Shown here: piece by piece, positions 23,901 through 32,505 of the stretch | How the letters are laid out: every line of letters starts with the position of its first letter | How positions within the stretch are numbered: the stretch's first letter is position 1 | Assembly: GCA_025331565.1 (NCBI GenBank) | Contig: JAFREQ010000045.1 | Coordinates: 2,278,072-2,342,071, forward strand | From: Holacanthus passer | Lineage: Eukaryota > Chordata > Actinopteri > Pomacanthidae | Length of the DNA stretch: 64,000 bases | Direction: 5' to 3' | Notes under the pieces: generated by a model | Told to the model about the DNA's origin: nothing | The model's database searches: none | The model's input: only the letters and a program-made list of their open reading frames with translations | Program-made: the position numbers and the translations under genes

Positions 23901-25564
23901 CCTGTTATTAAAACGGTTGGCATGTGTTATGTTAATTAGAAATGTCTCGACATGCCACCTCGGCAGGGAGTGGTGTTCAACAGACCTCAGCATAGTTAAT
24001 TTCACTCGACGGATGGTTGCACTTGTGTATTTGCACAGTACGAATACTGGCTGAACATTTATGGGTCTACGTGACTGTAAACAACAAATGTATGTGATCT
24101 GTTGTTTCTCGAATATATGAACTAAAAATAAATGTCAGCGACAGAAAAAGAGTAATAGAGTTTTTTTTCTATCACCTAATACTCTCAATATAAGCACATC
24201 TGATTTTTTTTTATGCTAAAATTAAATTAAATTAAAAACTGCATATCAGAATCAGCTTTTGTGGTTGGAATGTGCCAACCACACCTGCTTCCTTCATCTT
24301 ACCAGTTTAAAACAAAAGCTTATCTACAGTCACTTTGACAGAACAGACCTGGAGTAAAACCTGCATTTATGAAGGTTATAATTTTCTCATCAATGTTTCA
24401 GTTCATTCAGGTTAGTTTTATTCACAGTATATCAATAATGACAGACTAAATATTAGAATAACAGGTTTTTATAAAATTATAACTTCTGTCAGAGAAAGAT
24501 AATTGCAGGTCTGTTGCATTAATTTTAGTTTAAGTGTACCTAATAAACTGGCAATCATAGTGTATCAGTAATGTAGCTAAGGTATAAGCAGAGCTTTGCT
24601 GTGGGCAAACAGCCAACTATTCATTTAAGATAAGATAAGATAAGGTAAGATATACCTTTATTCATCCCACAGTGGGGAAATGACAATTTACATCCAGCCA
24701 TTTACATTAAATTAATTTTTGACTTTAATGAAATATTTTTTCTCAAATTTTGCGCACAAATGCATTTAAAGAGAGATTAGAGAACACTTCCACCTGACAG
24801 GTGTTGCATATCAAGATACTGATTAAACAGTATGGTTATTGCACAGGTGTGTCTTAGCTTGCTCACAAACAAAGGCCACTTGAGAATGTGCACTTTGACC
24901 AAACAACAAGCCGCAGACTCACAAGATTTGAGAGGGAGTGCAGTTTGCATGCTGACAACAGGAGCTGTAGCTCATGATTTGATTATTCAAACTACCGCAA
25001 GACATCTCCAATGTCATGTATGAGAATTTGGCAGATTTCAAACTTGAAAATGAGAGAAAACAAAAGATTTGATTCCATTCTGCAAGACACCACATTAATA
25101 CAACCTACAGACACATCAGTGACTGACTCAGCTGCACAGGATCATGACACTGCAAACCTTATGGTATCTATAGGAGGTAAAAAAAAATGTGTGTCTTCCT
25201 AATAATCCCTCTCTTTCGGTGATAGTGGAAGTCATCCAGCACAACTAGTTATTATCCTGTATGTAGGATGCATGAACCATAATCTGCATTTAAAGAAAAT
25301 ACAAGTGAAATCAAAGTTGAATTTAAGACCGTGACGTCAGATTTGAGAGGAGTCTAATATAACGACCGCCCTGGCAGACAACCTGTCCAGTGACACCAAA
25401 GTTAAGCTATTCAGCATCACCTTGTGCAGAAGTTGAAGAAAGTCGTTGAAGTTTAAACCCCTCGTTTCCAGGCGGAATGGTTTCTTAGAGACCTGGTCTT
25501 TACCGCAGCGACAGTCATACACATTAAGTCTCCTACAGGACGGAGACACACCCGAAGTCTCCAT
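5999..25564 (-). CDS. smchd1: SMCHD1, structural maintenance of chromosomes flexible hinge domain-containing protein 1 (complete)
   Basis: This is a nuclear, non-canonical SMC-family ATPase that dimerises, binds nucleic acid through its hinge and shapes silenced chromatin; in mammals it acts on the inactive X, imprinted clusters and the D4Z4 array. I joined 47 coding exons by hand. All have GT-AG borders, every phase agrees, and the total is 5862 nt, 1953 residues plus stop (human about 2005). The ATPase motifs are intact: AELVDNALS (Glu at about 132, aligning with the human catalytic E147), DNGCGM (169-174) and FGVGGK (221-226). Other near-identical blocks are REVEDDMQTLY, FDWCSWGK, LTFMDLEMKLK, PWATFSSIEW, WPEGNPW, and in the hinge ARRIYDDTQGRQQV and KFGGAQNKAPPM. 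The C-terminus (VRPLKRGPNDAGETS...KRAK) resembles the basic human tail. The start ATG at 25564 has a strong context (A at -3, G at +4). Introns contain many decayed repeats. Confidence 0.97.
7580..7745 (-). repeat. GATTAAT-family AT-rich repeat (smchd1 intron 42)
   Basis: The plus-strand text agggcttcagctaaccatga, caattattttctcgattta, gtcagaaaatgacaaaaaat and ttgtcagacccacagtcc is the typical order of a widespread fish repeat whose end reads like TTAGTTGCAGCCCTA. Related copies lie at 12595, 15560, 23215 and 43335. Confidence 0.6.
8646..9127 (+). mobile_element. MITE-like DNA element, most complete copy (smchd1 intron 40)
   Basis: The ends form terminal inverted repeats: GATTCCAAAAAAGTTGGG on the left and, reverse-complemented, TGATTCCAAAAAAAGTTGGG on the right. 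The interior (cttcattgatttttgcaaat, ggcagcaacatgtttcaaac) has no coding capacity. Three further relics occur in the same gene. The end sequence is familiar from a very common teleost non-autonomous repeat whose superfamily I do not assign. Confidence 0.75.
12595..12725 (+). repeat. GATTAAT-family repeat relic (smchd1 intron 28)
   Basis: The text ttttggactattggtcagat followed by aaaacaag and ...tgatcaattattaataaagc matches the copy at 23215-23490 (ttttggtctgttggtcagat) in order and wording. It is heavily diverged and non-coding. Confidence 0.55.
13513..13720 (+). mobile_element. MITE-like relic, 3' part (smchd1 intron 26)
   Basis: It shares aggtaaacaggttcattg, cacaagcaaggatggag, tttgtcaaacacatg and the right end tttacacagtgtcc...gaatcagggc with the 8646-9127 copy and with the one at 20190-20450. 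The left half is missing, and the right terminal repeat has lost bases. Confidence 0.65.
15560..15790 (-). repeat. GATTAAT-family repeat relic (smchd1 intron 22)
   Basis: The elements gagaaaatatccatcacaat, tctcagagtccaaagtgaca, agcagcaagttctaccagct and tttctgtcaaatgacaactg follow the order of the copy at 7580-7745. The copy is diverged, with many internal substitutions. Confidence 0.5.
17251..17400 (+). mobile_element. MITE-like relic, 5' end (smchd1 intron 17)
   Basis: It begins CCAACCCCAGTTCCAAAAAA with GTTGGGATGCTGTGTAAAAT following, and continues with the tttgcaaatcattt...caattgaaaa... body typical of the left half of this family. It is interrupted by a poly(A) tract near 17297. No right end was found. 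Confidence 0.65.
19978..20175. repeat. Interspersed repeat relic (smchd1 intron 11)
   Basis: The segments gagtcaggaggtgatt, acttagcataaagactgaaa and cccagctctgtccaaagtt, in this order, resemble a common fish repeat. Its centre is replaced by unrelated sequence. It abuts the MITE-like relic at 20190. Recognition is from memory of the consensus style, not a database match. Confidence 0.45.
20190..20450 (+). mobile_element. MITE-like relic, internal part (smchd1 intron 11)
   Basis: It is nearly identical over about 200 bp to the interior of the 8646-9127 copy (atctcatcaacttcattgat, atggcagcaacatgtttcaa, tgatagtatcatgattgggt), with an internal deletion of about 20 bp after gtgaaagt. Both terminal repeats are missing. 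Confidence 0.7.
23215..23490 (+). repeat. GATTAAT-family repeat (smchd1 intron 1)
   Basis: It starts at agcagaaacaatcagttgat and contains gattctcagcttctccagtg, ttggtctgttggtcagataa and gattgagaaaatgattgtga. This is the longest copy of the family in the window. Confidence 0.6.
24627..24692 (-). repeat. (AAGAT)n tract with LINE-like 3' tail
   Basis: About five AAGAT-type pentamers (24627-24652) run into ataccttta|ttcatcccac|agtggggaaatg. Read on the minus strand this is ...CCCCACTGTGGGATGAATAAAG followed by the pentamer tail, the form of a fish non-LTR retrotransposon 3' end. The body of the element is absent. Confidence 0.5.
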
Positions 25565-25883
25565 TTCTTCTTCTCAACCAAACTACACACACATCAAAGT
25601 CTCCATCACTGCCTGTCAATTAGCCTCCTCCTGTGTTTTTTACAGCTGTAGGTTCAAGCTTTCATTTCCACAGAAGTTCTGCAGGCGCGAAGCTCTTACG
25701 TCACTTCCGCAAAGCACAACGCGGAAGTGGGTAGCAACAAACAACTCTGGATTTCAGCGCTGTTTCCTTTCGGTATCGTTTTCAATGAAGTCCGGATGTT
25801 TGGACTCGTTCCTTGGATCTTTTACAGGGAAATGGAAAGCAGCTAGATTCAACATGTCCTCTGTTTAAACCCAGCAGTTCATC
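25565..25883. promoter_or_regulatory. Bidirectional smchd1/mettl4 promoter with CRE-like and paired ETS-like sites
   Basis: The two start codons are 319 bp apart and point away from each other. Near the middle, a CRE-like TTACGTCA lies at 25696-25703. It overlaps an ETS-like CACTTCCG (25702-25709), and a second ETS-like GCGGAAGTG lies in the opposite orientation at 25721-25729. CpGs are enriched here relative to the AT-rich flanks, and no TATA box is apparent. This layout is typical of TATA-less divergent promoters of housekeeping genes. Transcription start sites are not known from sequence alone. Confidence 0.8.
25785..25868 (+). other. Candidate upstream ORF of mettl4 (27 codons)
   Basis: An ATG at 25785 opens a 27-codon frame (MKSGCLDSFLGS...RFNMSSV) that stops at 25866-25868, 15 bp before the mettl4 ATG. 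If transcription starts upstream of 25785, ribosomes would meet this frame first and it could lower METTL4 translation. The start context is moderate. No homology is recognised, so any role would be regulatory. Confidence 0.35.
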
Positions 25884-28800
25884 ATGTCTGTGCTGGTTCG
25901 GGAGGCACATGGCTGGGTTTTAGATGCACGTTCACTTATTGATCAGGGATATTTGCTTTGCACCCGATTTAAAGATGAGCAAAAGTCACATGTGAAGTGC
26001 CGTTTTAAAAGTCAGTGTTTTCAAATATTAAAAAGCCACTATCGTGTGAATGCAAGTGCTGCTGTGGATGGAGGAAACACGGATATGTTGCAGAAAACAG
26101 ACAAACCATTAAAGGTAAAATCCTAAAACTGCATTCAGACACTGCTGTCTGTGCAATGACATATGTAGTATATCTGTTTAATGCAACACCAACCTCTTCT
26201 TTTGATTCTCTAAGCAGAAACTTCCCTCCATGAATGGACAAAATTCAATTCTCACTATAAACTGTGTAGTCTTCAGATTGCTGAGCTTCCAGATTACTTT
26301 TGATTGTGAACCCCTTTGTTTAGGAGTTAAAGTATCGCTGTAGCATTCAGCCTGTTTGTGTATTGTAGTATTGTTGTTTAAAGTTTTGTTATTTTCAAGT
26401 AAACTCAGGCATAATAGACTCACGTGAAACAATTAGATATGAGCAATAATTATTTTGGTTGTGTTTGATACCTGAACTTATTGCTCTTTTCTTGTGCATC
26501 ATTCAATATCAATTTGTCTTTCAGAAAAGGAAACGAAAACACAGTGAACTCAACCAGGGAGAAGTTGATTCACAGGCCTTCCATGAGAGGGTAGGCTGAA
26601 TATCAATTCTGTTTCATATTCATTCAATACTTAACTTGAGTTACTTTCCACCACTGATGAGCATTGCAAATTTTAATTCATGCACTTCAAATACAGCACA
26701 TATCTCAGATCCTCATATTTTCAGTTTAACACACCACCCAGACTAAATAATGTCTGTTATGTGTGCTGGTGCAGATCAGGTCTGTGATCCTGGAGGGAAC
26801 CAAGTCCTTGGTGGATTCTGCCAGATCCCTCAGATATCTGAACGAGGTGACAGACACAGAGAAAGGGCCTCTTCCATCCCAGGAGTGCAGCCTTGCAGCT
26901 CTGTGTGAAATGGCTAAAGAACTCCCTCCAGTGGACGATGAGGAGCAGGAGGAGTGTGTTCAGCCACTTGTTGCTGAAAACGGCCGCACATCACATGTGG
27001 ACTTGTTCTCTCGGGTAACAGAGAACAGGGCGGACTGGGCTGCAGTAGTTACACTGATGGGGGAGGAATATGTAATACCACCAAACACATCCTTCCTGCT
27101 TTCTGATTTCACAAGAATACAGCCTCTAGTCCACTGTGAGTACAATGTTGGGATCTGGATCTGAAAATAATCTGAACTGCAGCTAAGTAAAATAATGTAT
27201 AAATATTTTTTTTTCCAGGCCATGTGGAACAGATTTGACAAAATGCCTTACAGTTGAATCCACTGCATGATTGTGGTAACTTCTTTTGTTTGAAGAAGAT
27301 AAATGAAAGCTGTAAAACTGTTGGTCATTGTGGCATAAATCTGACCACCACTCCCTGAAGTATCATCGTAAATACTTTTACTGTGACTCAGTGAGTTTCC
27401 CAAGTCAGAGCATTGCTCTTGTTTCCCAGCCTGATGTTGTTTGCTAAAGCTGCTTGTTTCTCACACAGATGGAAGGAAGTTTGACCTAATAGTTATGGAT
27501 CCACCGTGGGAAAACAAGTCTGTGAAAAGGAGTCGCAGGTAAATTAGCATTTGCGCATTTTAGCAAAAAGAAAGATAAGAGTTAATTATCGCCAGGGATG
27601 ATATTTACATGTTACAACAGCACAAGAAACAGGCAAAAATGGTTTGAAGAGAAAATAGATAAAGGAAGTGTTTAAAATAAGACATTCAATTGAAAAGCTA
27701 CATGTATTATAATACCTTGTCTACAATCCCTTACACCAGTGGCCCACAACCTTTTTGGCTTATTAGCTCTTACAATGAAGACACGAGGCCCCTTGAGATC
27801 CTTTGTTTTAGGTTAAGAGCCCCAGTGTGAACATGAACCAAAGAATGATTTTTCCATCTCAGTTTGTCTTACTTAAAGGATTTTGAGGCCTGAAGAGGTT
27901 AAAATTAAATTAAAATTTTGACCAGATGTTAACACCAGAAAGCTAATTAGCTGATTATGGACCGTTTTACTTTTGTTATCGCAAAAGAACGAGGGAGAGT
28001 GGATGATGTTGGTGCTGATCCACTGACTTATAATTCCATCAATGAATATGTAAACACAGTGGAGGACACTGTGATATTTCATACTGAAATGGAGAAAGGT
28101 CCAGTAGTTGCATTTACATATCATAACTTTTTCATCTCTTTTCTCAATGAAGATACAGTTCTTTACCCTCGACCCAGCTGAAACGGCTCCCTGTTCCCCT
28201 TCTGGCGTCTCCAAACTGTTTAGTGGTCACCTGGGTCACAAACCGGCCGAGCCACCTGCGTTTCGTCCGTGATGAGCTGTATCCACACTGGGGAGTAGAA
28301 GTTCTGGCCGAATGGTTCTGGGTCAAGGTACAGGAACCTTTAGACACAGATCTCAATCATGGCAATCTGACCTTTTGGTGCGATTCCAGATGTTTAAGGG
28401 CCTTTTGCTCTTTTCCCCCAGGTCACCACATCTGGACAGTTTGTGTTTCCACTGGATTCGTGTCATAAGAAGCCCTATGAAGTGCTGGTGCTGGGTCGAT
28501 ATCGTTCCTCTGTAGAGAACTCCACAAGGTGCAAAATGATTGACTTCTCTGTCTGTCAGTTTTCATACTCTTTATGCTATAACCCTTAATACAAATATAT
28601 CCAAATCGTATTTATTCTCAGACTTGTTTCACCACTTTCAGCTCTTCAGAGACATCAGAGGTTTCTGTGGAGGATCAACGTTTGATTGTCAGCGTCCCAT
28701 CAGCTCTCCACTCCCAGAAGCCCTCACTATCAGGTAAATATTTTGAACTGCTTGATATATGTAAGAAGTACAGTAGTGGTACTGTATGTGTTTTACTCTT

Positions 28801-31800
28801 CCACTAGAGGGCAATGCTGCAACGTCAGTGATTGTTATCTTGCTGTACAGCTTCAACGATGAGCTCTAAATTCTACTACAGCCTGCCATAGCATAAGAAA
28901 AGCAAAGGTGGGAGTCATTTATTGAGGTTTGCTTGGTTGACATTTAAAAAGTACCATTTTGATTTGATTCCATGTTATAAGAAAGTTGCTACATGCAAAA
29001 CTATGACTACAGTGTGTTTTTGTATGAGAACTGAACACACTAAAGTAATAACATAGATTTTTTTACATTATATAAGTAGTAACCTTTTGAATGTGTACAT
29101 TGCTTTTCAACTGTATAAACTTCTATGTTGGTGGTGAGAAAACTGCTCAAACACAACATGCAGGGTATCTGTTGTATCATGATAACTTGATACAACTTGA
29201 CTTGAATCCTCAACCCATGACAGGTTTGATTTGTCAGAGTGAGGACTTCTGCTGCTCAGATTGGATCAGATTAGTCCTATCTGCACAGATTGTGGTGTGG
29301 CAAGTCTTGACACCGCCGTGTTTAGAGTCAACGTAAAACCTTGACAATGAATATGCGGGGAGTATGAAGAGAGGCTTGACGTCATTTCCCCCCCTCTCAG
29401 GGGAATGCGATTTATTGTGCAGTATGGAGAGCGAAACACAGCCAGTGTGCCTTTACAGAAGCACAGAAAAGCCTCCACTTCATGGACGAGGCTGGATATT
29501 GTTAAAATACATTGATTTAAACCATAATGATGCCGTTGTGAAGCTGTGATACCATAGAGATTAAGTAGATTAGGACACAGATTGTGTTCAATCTCTTTGT
29601 GTGATTCAAAGCCCCTCAGCAGGTTTAAACAGAGCTGGTTTGTTTATTCCGGTTCTTTTATTTGCTGCTGTGGAGGTTTGTTTTCATAGCTTGTAGTACA
29701 GACAAATTTTTTATTTAGATGTACAAGGCTGCACAAGATGTACAACTAAATTGCACTAAAAATTAAAAACTAAATTATAAAAAAATGGTTTTCTTTGTGG
29801 TGCTTATTCTGAATTTTGAATAAATATTTGCAGGACTAAATGTCCAAAACGAGCTGCATCTTTAACTGTGGTGTGCCTCTGTTGCATCTGTTTCAACTAC
29901 GCCCCTTTTTGTTTTTCTGCAAGAGGTGAGAAAGCTCTGTTTGGCAGTAGGTGTGGCTCAAATCTGTGATTGTACGTAATGATTATAAATTTTGGTATGT
30001 CATGAAATATTAGAAGGGCCTGACCCAATTCTTGCACAGATGCCAATAAAAGCAGAATAGTTTATTTCTTTAACTATTTGAGATTGATAATTCAACACCT
30101 CAGGACTTGGAAGGATGAATTACTTTTCCTTTTGTTCACGCCTGCAATAGATCATGCAACTGCTAGAAATTGCAAATATTTCCAAAGACGTTTTTCGTTC
30201 ATCATCCTAAGCTTTTCTTACTCTCATCTCAAGCTATCTTCCCTGTAAATCTGCTGCACTTGTTCATGTCGAGCATGTCCAGCCTGCTAGAGCCAGTGGG
30301 CAGCCTCAGTGGTGTTAAAACCACAACCCTGAAGCCTGCGGGGCTGAGAAACCCTGACCCACTTCTGATCCCCTCTCAGATGGGGCTCCTATCACTGACA
30401 TTCTTGGCTGCTATGGAGAGATAAGGGACACCATTACTCCATCACAGATTACAACACATCCATGCCAGATGGTCAAGCCACAGAAAAAAAAACGTGTTTG
30501 CACTTCTCGTGTGGTTTTTATTAATTAGGGCCCCCTACATCTTAAGAAATTGTGAAAAATGAAGTCCCCTCCCAACTTGGTATTATAATTATTGGTTAAA
30601 TGGCTGTTCATAATATTCATCTCAGGAAGAGGCACACTGCCAATTGTGTGGGCTGCATTACTGTTGATTGGGGAATGAATCTGTAACAGTTACTTATGTG
30701 CCAGTATGTTTAATTGGCAGCTACAATATTTAGCTTTCTTTACCAACAATCTGATTTTTACTTCATCACTTTTACAGTCAATACAATCAAACATTATTCA
30801 GGTTTATATCAAGTCTTGAAACCCTTTTATTTTTTTTTAGCTCTGTTAGTTTTTGAATTCCAAATACAGACCTACTTTTTTGGATCCTAAAGCAAAGCAG
30901 AATAAGCTAAAAAAAAAAATTTTTTTCCAGAAACAACTTGAGGTTCTCTGATTTCTAAACCACTTGGGGGCAATGCAACAAGCTGTAAATGGCACATTGA
31001 CAGGTTATCACCTTCTACAGTTGATACAGCAAACTTGTTAGCAACAGTTGTCTATTAAACACATAGCATTATAGAGACTCATTTTAAGACTTGTCTTAAT
31101 TCAATATTCACTCTTCTTTTTGCTCAATTTTTTTCTCCACTAACTCCTGACGAAAATATGTATCTCTGCTAGCTTCGTATTGGTAGACATTGATCTTATT
31201 TCATAGGGAATTGGTGCAACAGAGTTTGGTTTGCTAAAAAAATATAAATGTAAACATGAAAATATCTGTTATTGGTTGCATTCAAGTGTTAAATTTCTTA
31301 AGGAATATGTACACCAAATAAAGATTGAGATAGGGCCAGAAACAAGACCCTGTGGGACTCCACATGGTGTGCTGAGAATCAAAGTCACTGAAAGACATTC
31401 TATTGGAAAAATAGAAATGAGAAATGAGTTACTGTACTGTGATTGGACTAATGAGCAGTCCTGTACAACGTAATTAGTTCACAGTCAACCCTAGAGAGAA
31501 TATGAGGAGCCTTCAAGGCAGAATATCTAAGACTGAACACCTTCCTTTGCCTCAGGCCTCTCTCGGCAGAAGTTTCATACGCTGTCCCATCCAGTTAAGA
31601 GGATAATTAGATCTTTTATTCTCTGTTCAACTTTGAGAGCTGAGTCACCGGTTGGGGTTGAATTAGCCGGAGAGCTGCATGTTTGGCCTTTCCACTCTGT
31701 GACTCTCTGACGTGCAAAGAAAGATAAAACGGGAGGCAGGACACCACATTGTGCAGGTTGGATCGGTTTAGGGATCAGGCTTTTGTGCTCATTAACTCCC

Positions 31801-32453
31801 TGAGTGTTGGCTGAGGCGAGTGTCAGGGTGGTTTGAGCATGCACAAGAGCAGACAGAGTAGCACCGGGGCAGAGGAAGTGAAACGTATCTGTCAGGTGTG
31901 CTGCTCCTGGAATATCATCATTTATAGACTCAAGGTCACTGCCAGTCTCCACGTAGAAAAATCTGTGCTGTGGTGTGAAGGAGCTGGGCAGTTGCCAGTG
32001 CTGTCCTCCGCCTATTACAGAGTAACAAGCAAAGTGCCCCCATAAGAAATGGATTCAGTGCAGTAATCTTACAACCTGACTTTCAAGGTATTAAAACTTC
32101 CATTTTTTTGTGACTAACTTTTTATTAGTTTTTCATGTCATTCACGCAGAATGGTACAAATTTCAGAGTGTGTTAAACCAACAACAATCATTCCTCTTCC
32201 TCATTTCTTTATTTCTATAGAGGTGTTGAAGCACTATGTCGGAGCTGGAGCCGAGTGCTTGGAGCTGTTCGCCCGAAGTCTTCAACCCGGATGGACCAGC
32301 TGGGGCAATGAAGTGCTCAAATTTCAGCACACGAGCTATTTCACTCTGACACCCGCCGATGCTCAAGGAGATGTTCCTGAAGGCGAGGCCACAGATGACA
32401 AACCCTCAGTCACACCTGTGTTGAGCTCACCTGGAGAACCCACGGTGGATTAA
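25884..32453 (+). CDS. mettl4: METTL4, MT-A70-family N6-adenine methyltransferase (complete)
   Basis: METTL4 transfers methyl from S-adenosylmethionine to adenine N6. Reported substrates include the internal m6Am of U2 snRNA and, more debated, DNA 6mA. Eight coding exons join in phase: 25884-26114, 26525-26590, 26775-27135, 27469-27538, 28153-28327, 28422-28528, 28642-28733, 32221-32453. Together they give 444 residues plus stop (human 472). The N-terminus has a short conserved stretch (WVLDARSLIDQGYLLC), then a Lys/Arg-rich likely nuclear signal (KRKRKH, about 78-83). The MT-A70 domain starts near YVIPPNTSFLLSDF. The catalytic DPPW motif is at about 230-233, followed by ENKSVKRS, CLVVTWVTNRPSHLRFV, LYPHWGVEVLAEWFWVK, FVFPLDSCHKKPYE and the C-terminal LELFARSLQPGWTSWGNEVL motif. 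The start has A at -3. Exon 5 begins at acceptor ctcaatgaag (28152), which alone restores the conserved RYSSLP...LKRLP join. Intron 7 is about 3.5 kb, far longer than the rest. Confidence 0.97.
26629..26656 (+). repeat. Short fragment of the AAGTACTTAAGTA element (mettl4 intron 2)
   Basis: The string acttaacttgagttactttc followed by caccactg is the terminal motif of the repeat seen in fuller form at 35336, 43440 and 47988. Confidence 0.4.
27735..27840 (+). mobile_element. hAT-like repeat end (mettl4 intron 4)
   Basis: It starts accagtggcccacaaccttt then ttggcttattagctctta and gaggccccttgagatc. The CAGTGGnnCnCAACCTTTTTGGCTT opening is characteristic of a non-autonomous hAT-like repeat in fish. 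The right end is not resolved. Confidence 0.5.
28734..32220 (+). other. mettl4 intron 7 (3.5 kb)
   Basis: This is the only long intron of mettl4. Apart from the LINE reverse-transcriptase fragment near 31.3 kb, it is AT-rich unique sequence with short homopolymers, for example the poly(A)/poly(T) switch near 30913. I found no conserved alternative exon. Confidence 0.7.
31290..31420 (-). mobile_element. Decayed LINE reverse-transcriptase fragment (mettl4 intron 7)
   Basis: On the minus strand, one frame reads STPCGVPQGLVSGPISIF, which contains the reverse-transcriptase GVPQGxxxGP motif found in L2/Rex-type non-LTR elements. An adjacent frame just upstream reads NRMSFS, the usual position of the preceding beta strand, implying a frameshift. 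No YADD box or longer pol frame survives nearby. It is a dead 5'- and 3'-truncated copy. Confidence 0.6.
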
Positions 32454-32499
32454 TGACTGACCTGCAGCTCTTGTCACATCAGTATTTTAGTGTGTTTTT

Positions 32500-32505
32500 A
32501 ATAAA
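32500..32505 (+). terminator. mettl4 polyadenylation signal AATAAA
   Basis: A canonical AATAAA lies 47 bp after the mettl4 stop codon, implying a very short 3' UTR with cleavage around 32515-32530. The GT/T-rich sequence after it is compatible with a downstream element. Confidence 0.75.

Larger units (their letters stand above)
23041..25420 (-). other. smchd1 intron 1 (2.4 kb), repeat-bearing
   Basis: This is the longest smchd1 intron. It holds a GATTAAT-family repeat relic (about 23215-23490), an AT-rich middle with no recognised content, and an (AAGAT)n tract followed by a LINE-like tail (24627-24692). No alternative coding exon with conserved protein was found. Its position just downstream of the shared promoter makes it the natural place for any intronic enhancer, but I see no specific motif. 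Confidence 0.7.
18392..25564 (-). other. smchd1: smchd1 exons 1-15: N-terminal UBL-like region, GHKL ATPase and transducer
   Basis: Exon coordinates (minus strand, high to low): 25564-25421, 23040-22965, 22705-22547, 22443-22361, 22201-22068, 21938-21824, 21644-21525, 21387-21221, 21125-21032, 20925-20715, 20624-20501, 19887-19707, 19166-18972, 18879-18766, 18498-18392. Exons 1-3 encode a short N-terminal region (equivalent to the human ubiquitin-like segment, but without its Ala/Gly-rich first 20 or so residues), followed by NFVPHYDTLIRSGMYEYY. Exons 4-6 carry the three GHKL ATP-binding motifs. Exons 7-15 are the transducer-like region (LVLSKEDFEKKEKNKE, SFTAVVITG, HIYHYYIHG, IRYHPFLFDKETYP). 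Exon 11 starts with a run of Asp/Asn/Glu (SNDENDDDDNES), matching an acidic loop in the human protein. The donors of exons 4 (gttggt) and 5 (gttgat) are weak but give the conserved protein. Confidence 0.95.
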
